The notes beneath the pieces are model-generated. The model was not told where the DNA came from and made no database searches. It was given only the letters and a program-made list of their open reading frames with translations. The translations under genes were made by a program, and so were the position numbers. Below are positions 1-9,095 of a stretch of DNA of 64,000 nucleotides, in pieces (the first letter of the stretch is position 1; every line of letters begins with the position of its first letter). The stretch comes from Tectiglobus diatomicola (lineage in GTDB: Bacteria; Pseudomonadota; Alphaproteobacteria; Rhizobiales; Hyphomicrobiaceae), in the NCBI GenBank assembly GCA_039583345.1, contig JAZDSJ010000006.1, positions 1-64,000 of the forward strand, read 5' to 3'.

Positions 1-1263
1 GCCCTCATCCAAGAGCTTCTTTTACAACGGGAAATCGTGTACACGTCGGAGAAAGTAAAGCTTTACCAAAAGTCAAACCTAAAGTATAAAGTAACTCATT
101 GCTAAGATTGTATCGACTTGAGAATACCATAGACTCTAGATCTGGGTCAAAGCAATCAGGGACTAGCTCAGGAAACTTGGGTGACAATGCCTCAACCGAA
201 CAAGCGTGAATCTATTTGTATCTACTCCGGAATTCTCAGTTTTTTTAAGTTGCTTTACCGAAAGATGCAACGCCAATAATAACTTGTCCCGATTTTATAT
301 TGCCAGTATCAACTATTTTATTGCGCTCGATACTTGTACTTATTATTGGAATTTATTACAATAGATCGAACCAAATCGCTCATCTGCAGTTTCACCATCG
401 CAAAATTAAGAATTCATCCCAAATTCAGCCTATCTTACGTCCAAAAGAACAGTAGACCACCAGTACATAGCGCAGAATATGACCTTCAAAGACTTTAGCT
501 TTGCGGGTGTAAGAGTTTGAAACTAGCATACGGCCTGATGCTCACACGCATATTACATCATTAGTATTATTAAATTTTAGCAGTTAAGGTTTTTTCCTAG
601 AACTTCTGTCTAAATAAAGCAAAAAGCTTCAGGGAAACAATCCCTGGTGGAGATCAATAATTATTGCATCTACATATGATTTATCTGGAGATACTCCATG
701 ATCCACGTAAGTAAGTGCTATCATTTAGAGGTCCTTGATACTTTATAAATAAGCATTCTTCATAAAAAAAGTAAAGAGTTATAATAATCAAACTTAACTA
801 ATTAATACATCGACTAAGAATTTTGTCAGAGCTTAAATGTTATAGCCATCATAGCGAATGCTTCTATATTTTCGATTATCTAAGCTGAATGATTCCGAAG
901 TATAAATTACTGCAAAAGTCGATGTGCCCAGCTTTTATAATATGAGGTTTCTGTATGGTGTAGAAAAAAATACTAGAAAATTACAGTCTGACGGATACTT
1001 AATAATTTATAATTTCGCATGGCCAAAGTAATTGAAATAATAGTTCTAAAAATGCTGCTAAAAAATCACTTTATATCAAACTCTAAATTAATAAAATTAT
1101 ATCTTTGTGTAATAGCTAAATAGTCAAAAAAGCGTTAGCTTTACTTTCAGTTTAAGATTTTTATACAGAAAATAGTTTCTTAAAATTCCTTTTTTAAATT
1201 CTACATGGTATCTATTAACTTATTTCGCTTGTGTTAAACATTTTCTGAGGCCAATCTGCATAT
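1..1263. other. gene-poor region, no supported gene
   Basis: No convincing gene lies in this 1.26 kb. It is very AT-rich with stops in every frame. A 60-codon minus-strand frame (5-187) has no recognisable motif and no clear ribosome-binding site; it could be chance or the worn end of a gene. The part just upstream of 1264 should hold the promoter of the methyltransferase-like gene, but I cannot pick out a reliable one. Confidence 0.6.
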
Positions 1264-2148
1264 ATGAAGCATTTAAAACACCAAATAAATCGATTAATAT
1301 CATCATTTCCTCCACTAAAACTAACTATGGCTGCCACGCCTACTCCAAGAAGTCGACATAGGGCAGGATACGAAATTATAATTGCACTGCTAATGGGTGC
1401 AATTTGTCACATTTTATTCACAGTAGCTGTGATAGCGATGATTTTAAATATGTGGTCTGGTATGTCATTGGGAAAAGGCAACATTCCATATCCTTGGAGT
1501 TGGATAGTTAACTGCTTACTTCTCTTTCAATTTCCCATTGTCCATAGTTTTCTTCTAACTAAAGTTGGCAATCGTTTAGTAGAAAAATTGGCACCACACA
1601 AAACCGGCGCAACACTTTTCACAACAATCTTTGCTATTATTGCTTCTACGCAATTATTGTTACTTTTCGTTATCTGGACCCCATCCGGAACTACATTCTG
1701 GAGAGCTGAAGGTTGGCTGCTCTGGATAATTACTTCATTGTATATTTTAAACTGGCTATTCCTCATAAAAGCATCATGGGATGCGGGTGCCGAAGTACAA
1801 AGTGGAATGCTCGGTTGGTTATCCCTTTTTCGTAGTGTAAAACCACATTATCCACCAATGCCAATCAAAGGTACTTTTAAATATATACGCCATCCTATTT
1901 ATTTGGCTTTCGCGCTCACCACATGGACAGTACCAACATGGACTCCAGACCAGTTGCTATTGGCCTGTGTACTAACGACATATTGTGTTATAGGCCCTCT
2001 TGCAAAAGAAAAGCGGTTAAAACTTAGGTATGGAATTAACTGGGAACTTTACAAATCAAATACACCATTCTGGATTCCTAGCTTACGAAGACGGAAGCGT
2101 AGTAACTTTGTTTATTTAAAAAACATCCCAGATCATGATCTAAATTAG
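1264..2148 (+). CDS. isoprenylcysteine methyltransferase (ICMT/PEMT-like) family membrane protein
   Basis: Integral membrane protein of 294 residues with about five hydrophobic segments (roughly 36-63, 80-99, 118-139, 150-170 and 213-246). The C-terminal third carries the ICMT/phospholipid-methyltransferase signature: Y-x-R-H-P-x-Y at 207-213 and a charged stretch ending in a YG...LYK pattern at 249-264. That region binds S-adenosylmethionine in this superfamily. The family methylates prenyl-cysteines, phospholipids or small thiols, and the substrate here cannot be read from the sequence. The start is uncertain: no strong Shine-Dalgarno precedes 1264, and Met22 is an alternative. A UbiG-like methyltransferase follows 55 bp downstream on the same strand, so the two are probably co-transcribed. 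Confidence 0.72.
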   Translation: MKHLKHQINRLISSFPPLKLTMAATPTPRSRHRAGYEIIIALLMGAICHILFTVAVIAMILNMWSGMSLGKGNIPYPWSWIVNCLLLFQFPIVHSFLLTKVGNRLVEKLAPHKTGATLFTTIFAIIASTQLLLLFVIWTPSGTTFWRAEGWLLWIITSLYILNWLFLIKASWDAGAEVQSGMLGWLSLFRSVKPHYPPMPIKGTFKYIRHPIYLAFALTTWTVPTWTPDQLLLACVLTTYCVIGPLAKEKRLKLRYGINWELYKSNTPFWIPSLRRRKRSNFVYLKNIPDHDLN

Positions 2149-2203
2149 CTAAAGTGACTGTATGACTAACTTAAAAAGTAAAACTTCAATGGCGAGTTAA
2201 TCC

Positions 2204-2920
2204 ATGAACTATCAACTAAACGATCTTGAAATTTACGATACACACGCTGAAGCTTGGTGGGATGGATCAGTGCGCTGGCTTCGTATTTTACATAATATGG
2301 TGCCGGCTAGACTTGCCTACTTTGACAAGTATGTTAACGACTGGTCTGAAAAACGCGTTATCGATATTGGTTGCGGCGGCGGTTTTATGACAGAAGCGCT
2401 AGCTAAAAGATCGGCTGAAGTCTTTGGTATCGATCCCTCTAAGCCAGCAATAAATGCGGCACGTAACCACGCAGCAAGTCTCAATCTTACTATTAATTAT
2501 AAACTAGGCCAGGCTGAGTATATCGATTTTGATGATAATAGTTTTGACATTGTAGTCTGCGTCGACGTGCTGGAGCATGTTGAGAATCTTGAGAAGTCAA
2601 TCAAGCAAATTTCCAGAATACTCAAACCTAACGGCTTATTCTTTTTTGACACTATCAACCGCAACTGGCTTTCCAAGTTTCTGGTGATTACTCTTGCAGA
2701 ACGAATTATTAAGATTTTACCGTGCGGCGCGCACGATAGTAACATGTTTATAAAACCTTCTGAGCTTCGAAAGATATTAATAGAAATGGATCTTCATTCA
2801 ATAAACTTCTCTGGAATTGGACCAGTTAGTTTGAATCGAAACCTAGATCTGAAGTTTGGGGAAATCCCTCTGACCCTTGTGCAATACATGGGTGTCGCTA
2901 GAAAAAATTATGAAAGTTAA
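2204..2920 (+). CDS. UbiG-like SAM-dependent methyltransferase
   Basis: Class I SAM methyltransferase of 238 residues. Motif I is VIDIGCGGG at 52-60, the acidic residue of motif II is D77 in the GIDPS segment, and a D-V-L-E-H-V element lies at 121-126. The segment from about 149 (TINRN) to 188 (KPSEL), including a G-x-H-D...FIKPSEL pattern, is the insert typical of UbiG, the O-methyltransferase of ubiquinone synthesis. The N-terminal segment W-W-D-G-S-V-R-W-L-R differs from classical UbiG and points to a related subfamily. I therefore call it UbiG-like rather than ubiG. It follows the ICMT-like gene and precedes the photolyase-like gene after a 0.8 kb gap. A role in quinone O-methylation is possible but inferred. 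Confidence 0.7.
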   Translation: MNYQLNDLEIYDTHAEAWWDGSVRWLRILHNMVPARLAYFDKYVNDWSEKRVIDIGCGGGFMTEALAKRSAEVFGIDPSKPAINAARNHAASLNLTINYKLGQAEYIDFDDNSFDIVVCVDVLEHVENLEKSIKQISRILKPNGLFFFDTINRNWLSKFLVITLAERIIKILPCGAHDSNMFIKPSELRKILIEMDLHSINFSGIGPVSLNRNLDLKFGEIPLTLVQYMGVARKNYES

Positions 2921-3718
2921 TTTTCTAAAAGAGTATTAGTAAATAAAGCTTACTAGTTCTTTGGTAAATCTACTAACATAATCCGACAAAGCACCCTAAA
3001 AAGATAGGTAGTCTAGCAGCAGGTTTGCGTTAAACTTAGACGTATGATTTCAATGTTTACATAGAAGAAAAATTGTTATTATACGGATTGATTTCACCTA
3101 GGTTTCAACCCGTGTAGATAAATTGAATAGAGAACAACACTCTATAAAGAATTTAAATATAAATTTCTATGACACAATATGTTAGTAAGATACCATCTCG
3201 CGAAGTCATAGGACAAGTCTAATACTAAAATTACATGATTGAATCATGTTACTGTAGTAAAATCATGAATCTCAAAATACTTCTTTTTAGATTAGAATAA
3301 CGTAAGTATCATTTGTTACATAATTGTAAAAATTAAACTCAAACGTAATGTGTGTAATCAATTGTGAACTATGTTGTGCAATGGAGTTTATATTTTGAGT
3401 ATCACACTTTTAAATATTAAAGTTTAGCATGAAATTTAGAACGTATAGATTTGTTCGGCTAAGGATATTCTCACCTAACTACATCAAATAAGGTGCACAA
3501 ATTAATGTTTTACGTTGAATCACATATATTTTAATTCAGCATAATTGATATAATTGCTTTGGTATGTAAACTCAGCTTGCCAAAATTCTTTGCTACATTT
3601 ACGTACTGTTTTGAACAGTCTCTCTTTTCATATTTTTTAACTCCTATTCTCATACTTTTCCTGTTACATTATCCAAGGAATCTAAAGCCGAACAACACTT
3701 ATTTTAGTTAGGATAATC
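2921..3718. other. intergenic region without recognisable gene
   Basis: About 0.8 kb of AT-rich sequence between the UbiG-like and photolyase-like genes. I see no ORF with a ribosome-binding site, no tRNA and no strong terminator. A few short in-frame runs could be gene relics, but none is identifiable. Confidence 0.55.
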
Positions 3719-4933
3719 ATGGCTTTTCCAATTATTGCAACGAGAAATGCAGGATTGAAACGCTTACAAACGTTTGTGCCAAACAGTGGCTCTTATTACA
3801 CAAAAAATCGTAATATCGATCATGGAGACAAAAACAGAACCAATATTTCCTTGCTATCTGGTCATCTAAGACATCGACTAATACTGGAAAGTGAAGTTCT
3901 TGATGCCGTACTCGGTCGTTACGCGCCTTCAACGGCAGAAAAATTTATCCAAGAGATTTTCTGGCGAAGTTACTTCAAAGGATGGTTAGAACAACATCCT
4001 ACGGTTTGGGCTACTTATCGCAGTGATGTTTTGAAATTATATTCAGAGCTTAAGGTTAACAATGATTTAGCAAAATGCTATCATCAAGCTGTTAACGGGA
4101 AGACTGGAATAGCTTGTTTTGATAGCTGGGTACAGGAACTAGTTAATAACGGATATTTACACAATCATGCACGGATGTGGTTCGCTTCGATTTGGATCTT
4201 TACGCTTAAACTTCCATGGCAACTTGGAGCAGATTTCTTCTATTACTATTTGATTGACGGCGACCCTGCATCAAATACGTTATCATGGCGCTGGGTGGGT
4301 GGATTACACACACAAAATAAAATTTATCTAGCACGTCCTTCAAATATAGAAAAATATACTAACGGACGCTTCGCACCATACGGTCAGTTAGTATCTAATG
4401 CCTACCCTCTTGAGGAAGAGAAATCCCATCTAAAGCGTGCCTTACCTGTGATAACAAAGGAGATTCAAACTGAATCAGTTGGTCTTGTGATTACTGAAGA
4501 GGATGGATATGTAGAAGATCTATTCAAAGATTTTGCTGTTACTGCGGGAATTGCGCTTCTATCAACAAAAAAATGCTCACAACGCTTGATAAGTATTCTG
4601 CCACAAGTATTCATAAAAGATATGCTAGCTGATTCTATTTCCCGTGCAGCCAACCACTTCCAGTGCACGTTCAGCGGCCCATATGAATTTGAGGATTGGG
4701 GTCCTGCTTTGGTAGACTTCGCTAAGACACATAATATTAAAACACTAGTCACTGCTTATGCACCAGTTGGTCCGGCTTCAGAAAAACTTATTGATGCGCG
4801 CTCTTATCTGGCTGAATACGGGATAATGTTATACGAAAAACAACGTCGGTATGATAAGCTATGTTGGCCGCATGCGACACGTGGCTTCTTCAGTCTAAAA
4901 AAGAAAATTCCAGATATTATCGAAAAGTTGTAA
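3719..4933 (+). CDS. photolyase/cryptochrome-like FAD-binding protein with FAD domain at the N-terminus
   Basis: 404 residues. The first 220 match the helical FAD domain of DNA photolyases/cryptochromes: SGHLRHR at 47-53, QEIFWRSYFKGW at 78-89, and the long flavin-binding block from about 145 to 198 (GYLHNHARMW...DGDPASNTLSWRWVGG). In ordinary photolyases this follows an N-terminal alpha/beta antenna domain. Here the protein begins directly with the FAD part. Residues 250-404 instead look like an alpha/beta domain (strand-like VGLVIT at 254-259, LVTAYAP at 343-349) and end with an ATRGFF..KKKIP-like segment. It is either a domain-order variant or a distinct family. It may repair DNA or sense light, but no activity can be inferred. 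The gene starts with ATG and its N-terminus fits the family pattern. Confidence 0.75.
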   Translation: MAFPIIATRNAGLKRLQTFVPNSGSYYTKNRNIDHGDKNRTNISLLSGHLRHRLILESEVLDAVLGRYAPSTAEKFIQEIFWRSYFKGWLEQHPTVWATYRSDVLKLYSELKVNNDLAKCYHQAVNGKTGIACFDSWVQELVNNGYLHNHARMWFASIWIFTLKLPWQLGADFFYYYLIDGDPASNTLSWRWVGGLHTQNKIYLARPSNIEKYTNGRFAPYGQLVSNAYPLEEEKSHLKRALPVITKEIQTESVGLVITEEDGYVEDLFKDFAVTAGIALLSTKKCSQRLISILPQVFIKDMLADSISRAANHFQCTFSGPYEFEDWGPALVDFAKTHNIKTLVTAYAPVGPASEKLIDARSYLAEYGIMLYEKQRRYDKLCWPHATRGFFSLKKKIPDIIEKL

Positions 4934-5413
4934 CTTGTATTTTTTACACGATAACTATGAAAAAATATACTGTACTAACAAATTATCTAGTAATCAAAAC
5001 AATATATGATTGACAGAAAAGTTTTAAAAAAGGTTATTTTGATTTTTTCAGCCAGATAATTTTTAATCTAATTTTCTCGCCTGATTAAGTATTTCTTAAT
5101 AGCGTAGACAAGAGTTGCAGTTATAACACTAGTATTATAGTTAAAAGTTCATTGTTATTTTACTAAGACTCGAGCTCTTAGTATTACCCTTTAATTTTAT
5201 ATTTCTAGCAATGCATTTAAAAGATGATTTAAGAATAATAATAGACCTTGTCATAGACTTATGTAAGAGCCCTGTTTTAGTTATGGTACGTTTTGATAAA
5301 ACTTGAATTTGAAAATCCTGTAACTTAACGCCAAAACAATATTTGAGACGTGAGCACATTTTTCAAAGAATTTTATAGTTAGTAAATATTTTACTTTTTA
5401 GTATATATCTGCT
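4934..5413. other. intergenic region without recognisable gene
   Basis: 480 bp between two convergent genes. It is AT-rich. The only open frame (minus, 5141-5359) is low-complexity with no recognisable motif and is most likely chance. No clear hairpin terminator is visible. Confidence 0.55.
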
Positions 5414-6316
5414 TTATGTACGGCCCTTACAACAAAACGCGTAACTCATTATTTTGTAAGCAATAGACGCTGCCATATAGTCATAAGCATGAAATCCAAT
5501 GATCGGGGAAAATTCGACAATGTCACCTCCAACAACACACCCCACCTTCGATGCTTCTCTAAGAAGATCGATTACTTGCCAATAAGAAAGTCCGCCAGGA
5601 ACAGGGGTTCCTGTCGCAGGCATTTGTGTGCTGTCTAATCCATCGACATCACACGTAATATAAATTGACTTACCTGCTAGTGCTGAAACAATATCCTCAA
5701 TCTTCCAGAGTGCTTGATCTTTAGCCCACCAAATTGTGATACGGTCGCGATTACAACTATAAAATTCGACTTCACGCGATGAAATAGAACGAACACCCAC
5801 AGATACAATGCTTACCCCAGGGTAATCTAGAACGCGCCGCATGGCCGAAGCATGAGAGAAATGTTCTCCAAGATAACCATCACGCAAGTCCGCATGTGCA
5901 TCAATATGTAATACAACTAAATTATGAAAACGCTGTACAAAAGGCCGTATTGCTCCCGGCGTAAGGGCATGCTCACCTCCTAGAATTAAAGGAAATTTTC
6001 CATTTAAAAGAATTTCGTTCGTAATATGAGAAAGCTGATCCAATGCTTCTTTCATAGTCTCAGGAACCAACGGTGGTACTAACGTTGCTACACCGAAATC
6101 GCGATAAGGCTCACATTCAAGCTCATCATCAAATAACTCAAGCTGATGACTTGCAGCTAGAATTGCTTGTGGACCAGTTGCTGTACCAGATCCGTAAGTG
6201 ACTGATTTCTCAAGAGAATAAGGTACAACAACAACACGGGCATCCTCCGGATGCTCAGCTCCTTCTCGATCTTCCTCAAGAAAACTTTGCGCTGCAGGGA
6301 GATAAGCCAGTTCCAT
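5414..6316 (-). CDS. speB: agmatinase / ureohydrolase family protein
   Basis: Manganese-dependent ureohydrolase of 300 residues, the usual size. Metal-ligand motifs are intact: GGEHA (H116), DAHAD at 139-143 and the DVDGLD block with D223 and D225; E268 follows in a V-E-F-S-P element. Agmatinases hydrolyse agmatine to putrescine and urea in the cytoplasm. The closest alternatives are guanidinobutyrase or other arginase-superfamily amidinohydrolases, which cannot be separated by motif alone. It lies 49 bp downstream of a fold-III PLP decarboxylase on the same strand, so the pair probably forms a putrescine-synthesis operon. Confidence 0.82.
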   Translation of the reverse strand: MELAYLPAAQSFLEEDREGAEHPEDARVVVVPYSLEKSVTYGSGTATGPQAILAASHQLELFDDELECEPYRDFGVATLVPPLVPETMKEALDQLSHITNEILLNGKFPLILGGEHALTPGAIRPFVQRFHNLVVLHIDAHADLRDGYLGEHFSHASAMRRVLDYPGVSIVSVGVRSISSREVEFYSCNRDRITIWWAKDQALWKIEDIVSALAGKSIYITCDVDGLDSTQMPATGTPVPGGLSYWQVIDLLREASKVGCVVGGDIVEFSPIIGFHAYDYMAASIAYKIMSYAFCCKGRT

Positions 6317-6365
6317 GAATCTAACCTCATTAAGTGACGATTACGAACGGAACGTTAGTTACAGT

Positions 6366-7541
6366 TCATACTGATTGCACAATTGGAATTGTACTTTTTG
6401 GATACATAGTGTGCATTGGTGAATCGTATAAAATGACTTCATCGTAATGACCATAACCATTAAATTTGCTAGCAATAGCCCTACCATAGGCTCCGATATT
6501 ACCGATCTCAAGATAATCACCTTCGCGCACACAATCCGGTAGTAAAAACGGACCTTCTATATAATCTATGGAATCGCAAGTTGGTCCCCAAAGTGAAAAG
6601 CAAGTATGATCTTTAATTGAAAATTGTTCACAGCCGATAAGTCGTATAGGAAATTGAAATTTCAGGTGCGCAGCATCAAATAGAGCACCATAACTACCAT
6701 CCGTTATAAAAAGTTCTTGTCCACGGCGTGCATCAACCCTCACAATTAAACTCTCAGCCTCTGCAACCAACGCACGACCTGGCTCACAAATCAGATTACA
6801 ATCGTTACTAACTGGTAAATCTTCAAAATTTTTCTTAATAACTGAAATGAAGTCGCTTAACTCTGATGGTCGTGAATGCGAGTAACATGCTGGAAAGCCT
6901 CCACCTACATCCACACCATCTACTACTACACCGGCATTTATTATCGTTTTACGCAATGTGGAGAAAGCCATTTCAAAAGCGTGAGGGCTAATCGTTTGAG
7001 AACCAACATGGAAACATATCCCTAACTTATCACAATGCTGGCGTGTGCGCATAAGAAGTTGTGGCGCTTTGTCTGCTGATATTCCGAATTTTCTATCCAA
7101 AGGGATCTTACTGTTAATAGATGGCACTTTCAAGCGAACAAAAAGTTGCAGATCATTAGCACAGCCTGTTTCGTCAAGAATTTTTTCTAGCTCGTCCTGG
7201 CTGTCTAAAGCAAAGCGTTTTACACCGAACTCATGATATGCGTGTCTTATAGACGTCCTTGGTTTTACAGGATGCATGTAGTTAAGACACGCTCGAGGGA
7301 TCGTCGCAGCATCTTGTAGCTCGGGTAAAGATGCAACATCAAAAGAATGGATGCCAGCGCCATACAAGGCGCCAAGCAAAAATACTGAGCTATTTGCTTT
7401 ATAAGCATATGCGACTTCTCCAGGAAAATTATCCAAAAACCAGGTTGCTGCCCGACCAGCCGCATGTGGGCGTAGACCGAATACAGGCCTCTCAGGTTGT
7501 CTAACTTTTACAAAGTCGTAGGCATTATCAAAGCGATCCAT
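6366..7541 (-). CDS. fold-III PLP-dependent ornithine/lysine decarboxylase
   Basis: 391-residue alanine-racemase-fold decarboxylase. The PLP lysine is K48 in the AYAYKANS motif. The HVGSQ motif, the phosphate-binding EPGRALVAEA segment and the GPTCDSID segment with the catalytic cysteine near the C-terminus are all present. The length suits the short ornithine decarboxylase type common in alphaproteobacteria rather than biosynthetic arginine decarboxylase. It would decarboxylate ornithine, possibly also lysine, to putrescine or cadaverine. The agmatinase gene lies 49 bp downstream and recA 77 bp upstream on the same strand. The exact substrate is inferred from length and motif pattern. Confidence 0.85.
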   Translation of the reverse strand: MDRFDNAYDFVKVRQPERPVFGLRPHAAGRAATWFLDNFPGEVAYAYKANSSVFLLGALYGAGIHSFDVASLPELQDAATIPRACLNYMHPVKPRTSIRHAYHEFGVKRFALDSQDELEKILDETGCANDLQLFVRLKVPSINSKIPLDRKFGISADKAPQLLMRTRQHCDKLGICFHVGSQTISPHAFEMAFSTLRKTIINAGVVVDGVDVGGGFPACYSHSRPSELSDFISVIKKNFEDLPVSNDCNLICEPGRALVAEAESLIVRVDARRGQELFITDGSYGALFDAAHLKFQFPIRLIGCEQFSIKDHTCFSLWGPTCDSIDYIEGPFLLPDCVREGDYLEIGNIGAYGRAIASKFNGYGHYDEVILYDSPMHTMYPKSTIPIVQSV

Positions 7542-7618
7542 GGCATCACTCTCAAAAGTTCATATTGCCCATCCTGCCAACCAACAGGAATTGGAAACTA
7601 CACTTCATTATTTTGAAA

Positions 7619-8737
7619 CTAAGACTCACCATTACCAGGCCTGCCAGAAGGTATTTTTACACTAACTGTATCACTAATACTTCTATCCCCACATAATGTA
7701 CTGCCCGTGTCATGCACACTATTTTTGCTATCATTCAGCATCATTTTATCGATAATTAGTCCAGCACTTTCACGTACAGCACGTTCAATGGAGTTAGCAA
7801 TGTTTAAGTTCTGAGTCAAAAAAATCTTAGCATTTTCACGCCCTTGACCAACTCTTTGACCTTCGTATGAAAACCACGAACCGGCTTTGTCTATTACGCC
7901 TGCTTTCACGCCAAGGTCTATCAATTCACCTGTTTTCGATATACCTTCACCGTACATTATGTCAAATTCAATCTGCTTAAAAGGTGGGGCTACTTTGTTC
8001 TTTACGACTTTAACTCGTGTTTGATTTCCGACTACTTCATCACGCATTTGTATCTTTCCGATACGGCGAATGTCCAGACGTACAGAAGAATAAAACTTTA
8101 GTGCATTACCACCCGTAGTAGTCTCAGGATTTCCAAACATAACGCCAATCTTCATGCGAATTTGATTAATAAAAATAACCATACAACGAGACTTTGATAT
8201 TGAACCGGTTAATTTACGTAGTGCCTGACTCATTAACCTGGCCTGTAAACCTGGCAAGCTATCACCCATATCACCCTCTAATTCCGCTCGTGGTGTAAGT
8301 GCAGCAACAGAGTCTACGACAAGTACGTCAACAGCACCTGATCGTACTAAGGTATCTGCGATTTCAAGTGCTTGCTCACCAGTATCTGGTTGAGAAACCA
8401 GCACATCATCTAAACAAACCCCAAGTTTACTAGCATAGATAGGATCTAGCGCGTGCTCTGCATCAACGAAAGCGCAAATACCATTCTGCTTCTGAGCTTC
8501 AGCTACAACGTGAAGCGCTAGTGTTGTCTTGCCAGATGATTCTGGGCCAAAGATCTCAATAATGCGGCCGCGGGGTAGCCCTCCAATGCCCAGCGCAATG
8601 TCTAGACCTAGTGATCCTGTTGATATCGAATCGACATCAACTTGAAGGTCATTCGCGCCAAGACGCATCACTGACCCTTTGCCAAAATTTTTTTCAATCT
8701 GTGCAAGAGCGACTTCCAGCGCCTTTTGCTTATCCAT
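7619..8737 (-). CDS. recA: recombinase A
   Basis: 372-residue RecA. Walker A is GPESSGKT at 64-71. The L1/L2 DNA-binding region with FINQIRMKIGVMFGNPETTTGG and the G-N-A-L-K-F-Y-S-S-V-R-L-D-I-R-R segment are intact. It performs homologous strand exchange and stimulates LexA cleavage. A Shine-Dalgarno-like AAGGAG lies just before the ATG on the minus strand. I found no alphaproteobacterial SOS box (GTTC-N7-GTTC) in the 360 bp upstream, so SOS control is not evident. cckA lies upstream on the same strand and the decarboxylase gene downstream. Confidence 0.97.
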   Translation of the reverse strand: MDKQKALEVALAQIEKNFGKGSVMRLGANDLQVDVDSISTGSLGLDIALGIGGLPRGRIIEIFGPESSGKTTLALHVVAEAQKQNGICAFVDAEHALDPIYASKLGVCLDDVLVSQPDTGEQALEIADTLVRSGAVDVLVVDSVAALTPRAELEGDMGDSLPGLQARLMSQALRKLTGSISKSRCMVIFINQIRMKIGVMFGNPETTTGGNALKFYSSVRLDIRRIGKIQMRDEVVGNQTRVKVVKNKVAPPFKQIEFDIMYGEGISKTGELIDLGVKAGVIDKAGSWFSYEGQRVGQGRENAKIFLTQNLNIANSIERAVRESAGLIIDKMMLNDSKNSVHDTGSTLCGDRSISDTVSVKIPSGRPGNGES

Positions 8738-9095
8738 GTTTGCTCCTTAAGCGATATGGTGTGAGGGCGCGATCATTATGATATCTCCCTTATGGAGACC
8801 AAAATTGCTTAACCACTAGCTTAATTTACCTTATAGTCGATTAAATATGGGCTAAAGGTCAGATATTTTTTCCATAGTCTCCAATTCATTATCGTCGTAT
8901 GGCTACTAACTGCGATTCCTAGCTAGTGTTCAAGACGATGTGAAAATGACTTCTATTAAAATTTCGGATAGGGCCTCTATTTTATAAATTCTGACAACCT
9001 TATTATATCAAGTTAAATAGTAAACATGTTCAGAAAAAAGATTACAAATTGTGAATTACTAGCCCTTTTTAAAAAAATTTACACACATAATAGGT
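8738..9095. other. recA-cckA intergenic region
   Basis: 358 bp upstream of recA and downstream of cckA. It must carry the recA promoter. I see no SOS operator, RNA gene or strong terminator. Confidence 0.5.

Noticed and set aside
5..187. 60-residue minus-strand ORF
   Set aside because: No family match, no ribosome-binding site, and length compatible with chance.
5141..5359. 72-residue minus-strand ORF
   Set aside because: Low-complexity lysine/serine-rich translation in AT-rich gap; no signals.
8738..9095. SOS (LexA) operator upstream of recA
   Set aside because: Only one half-site GTTC is present near 8929, with no partner at 7-nt spacing.
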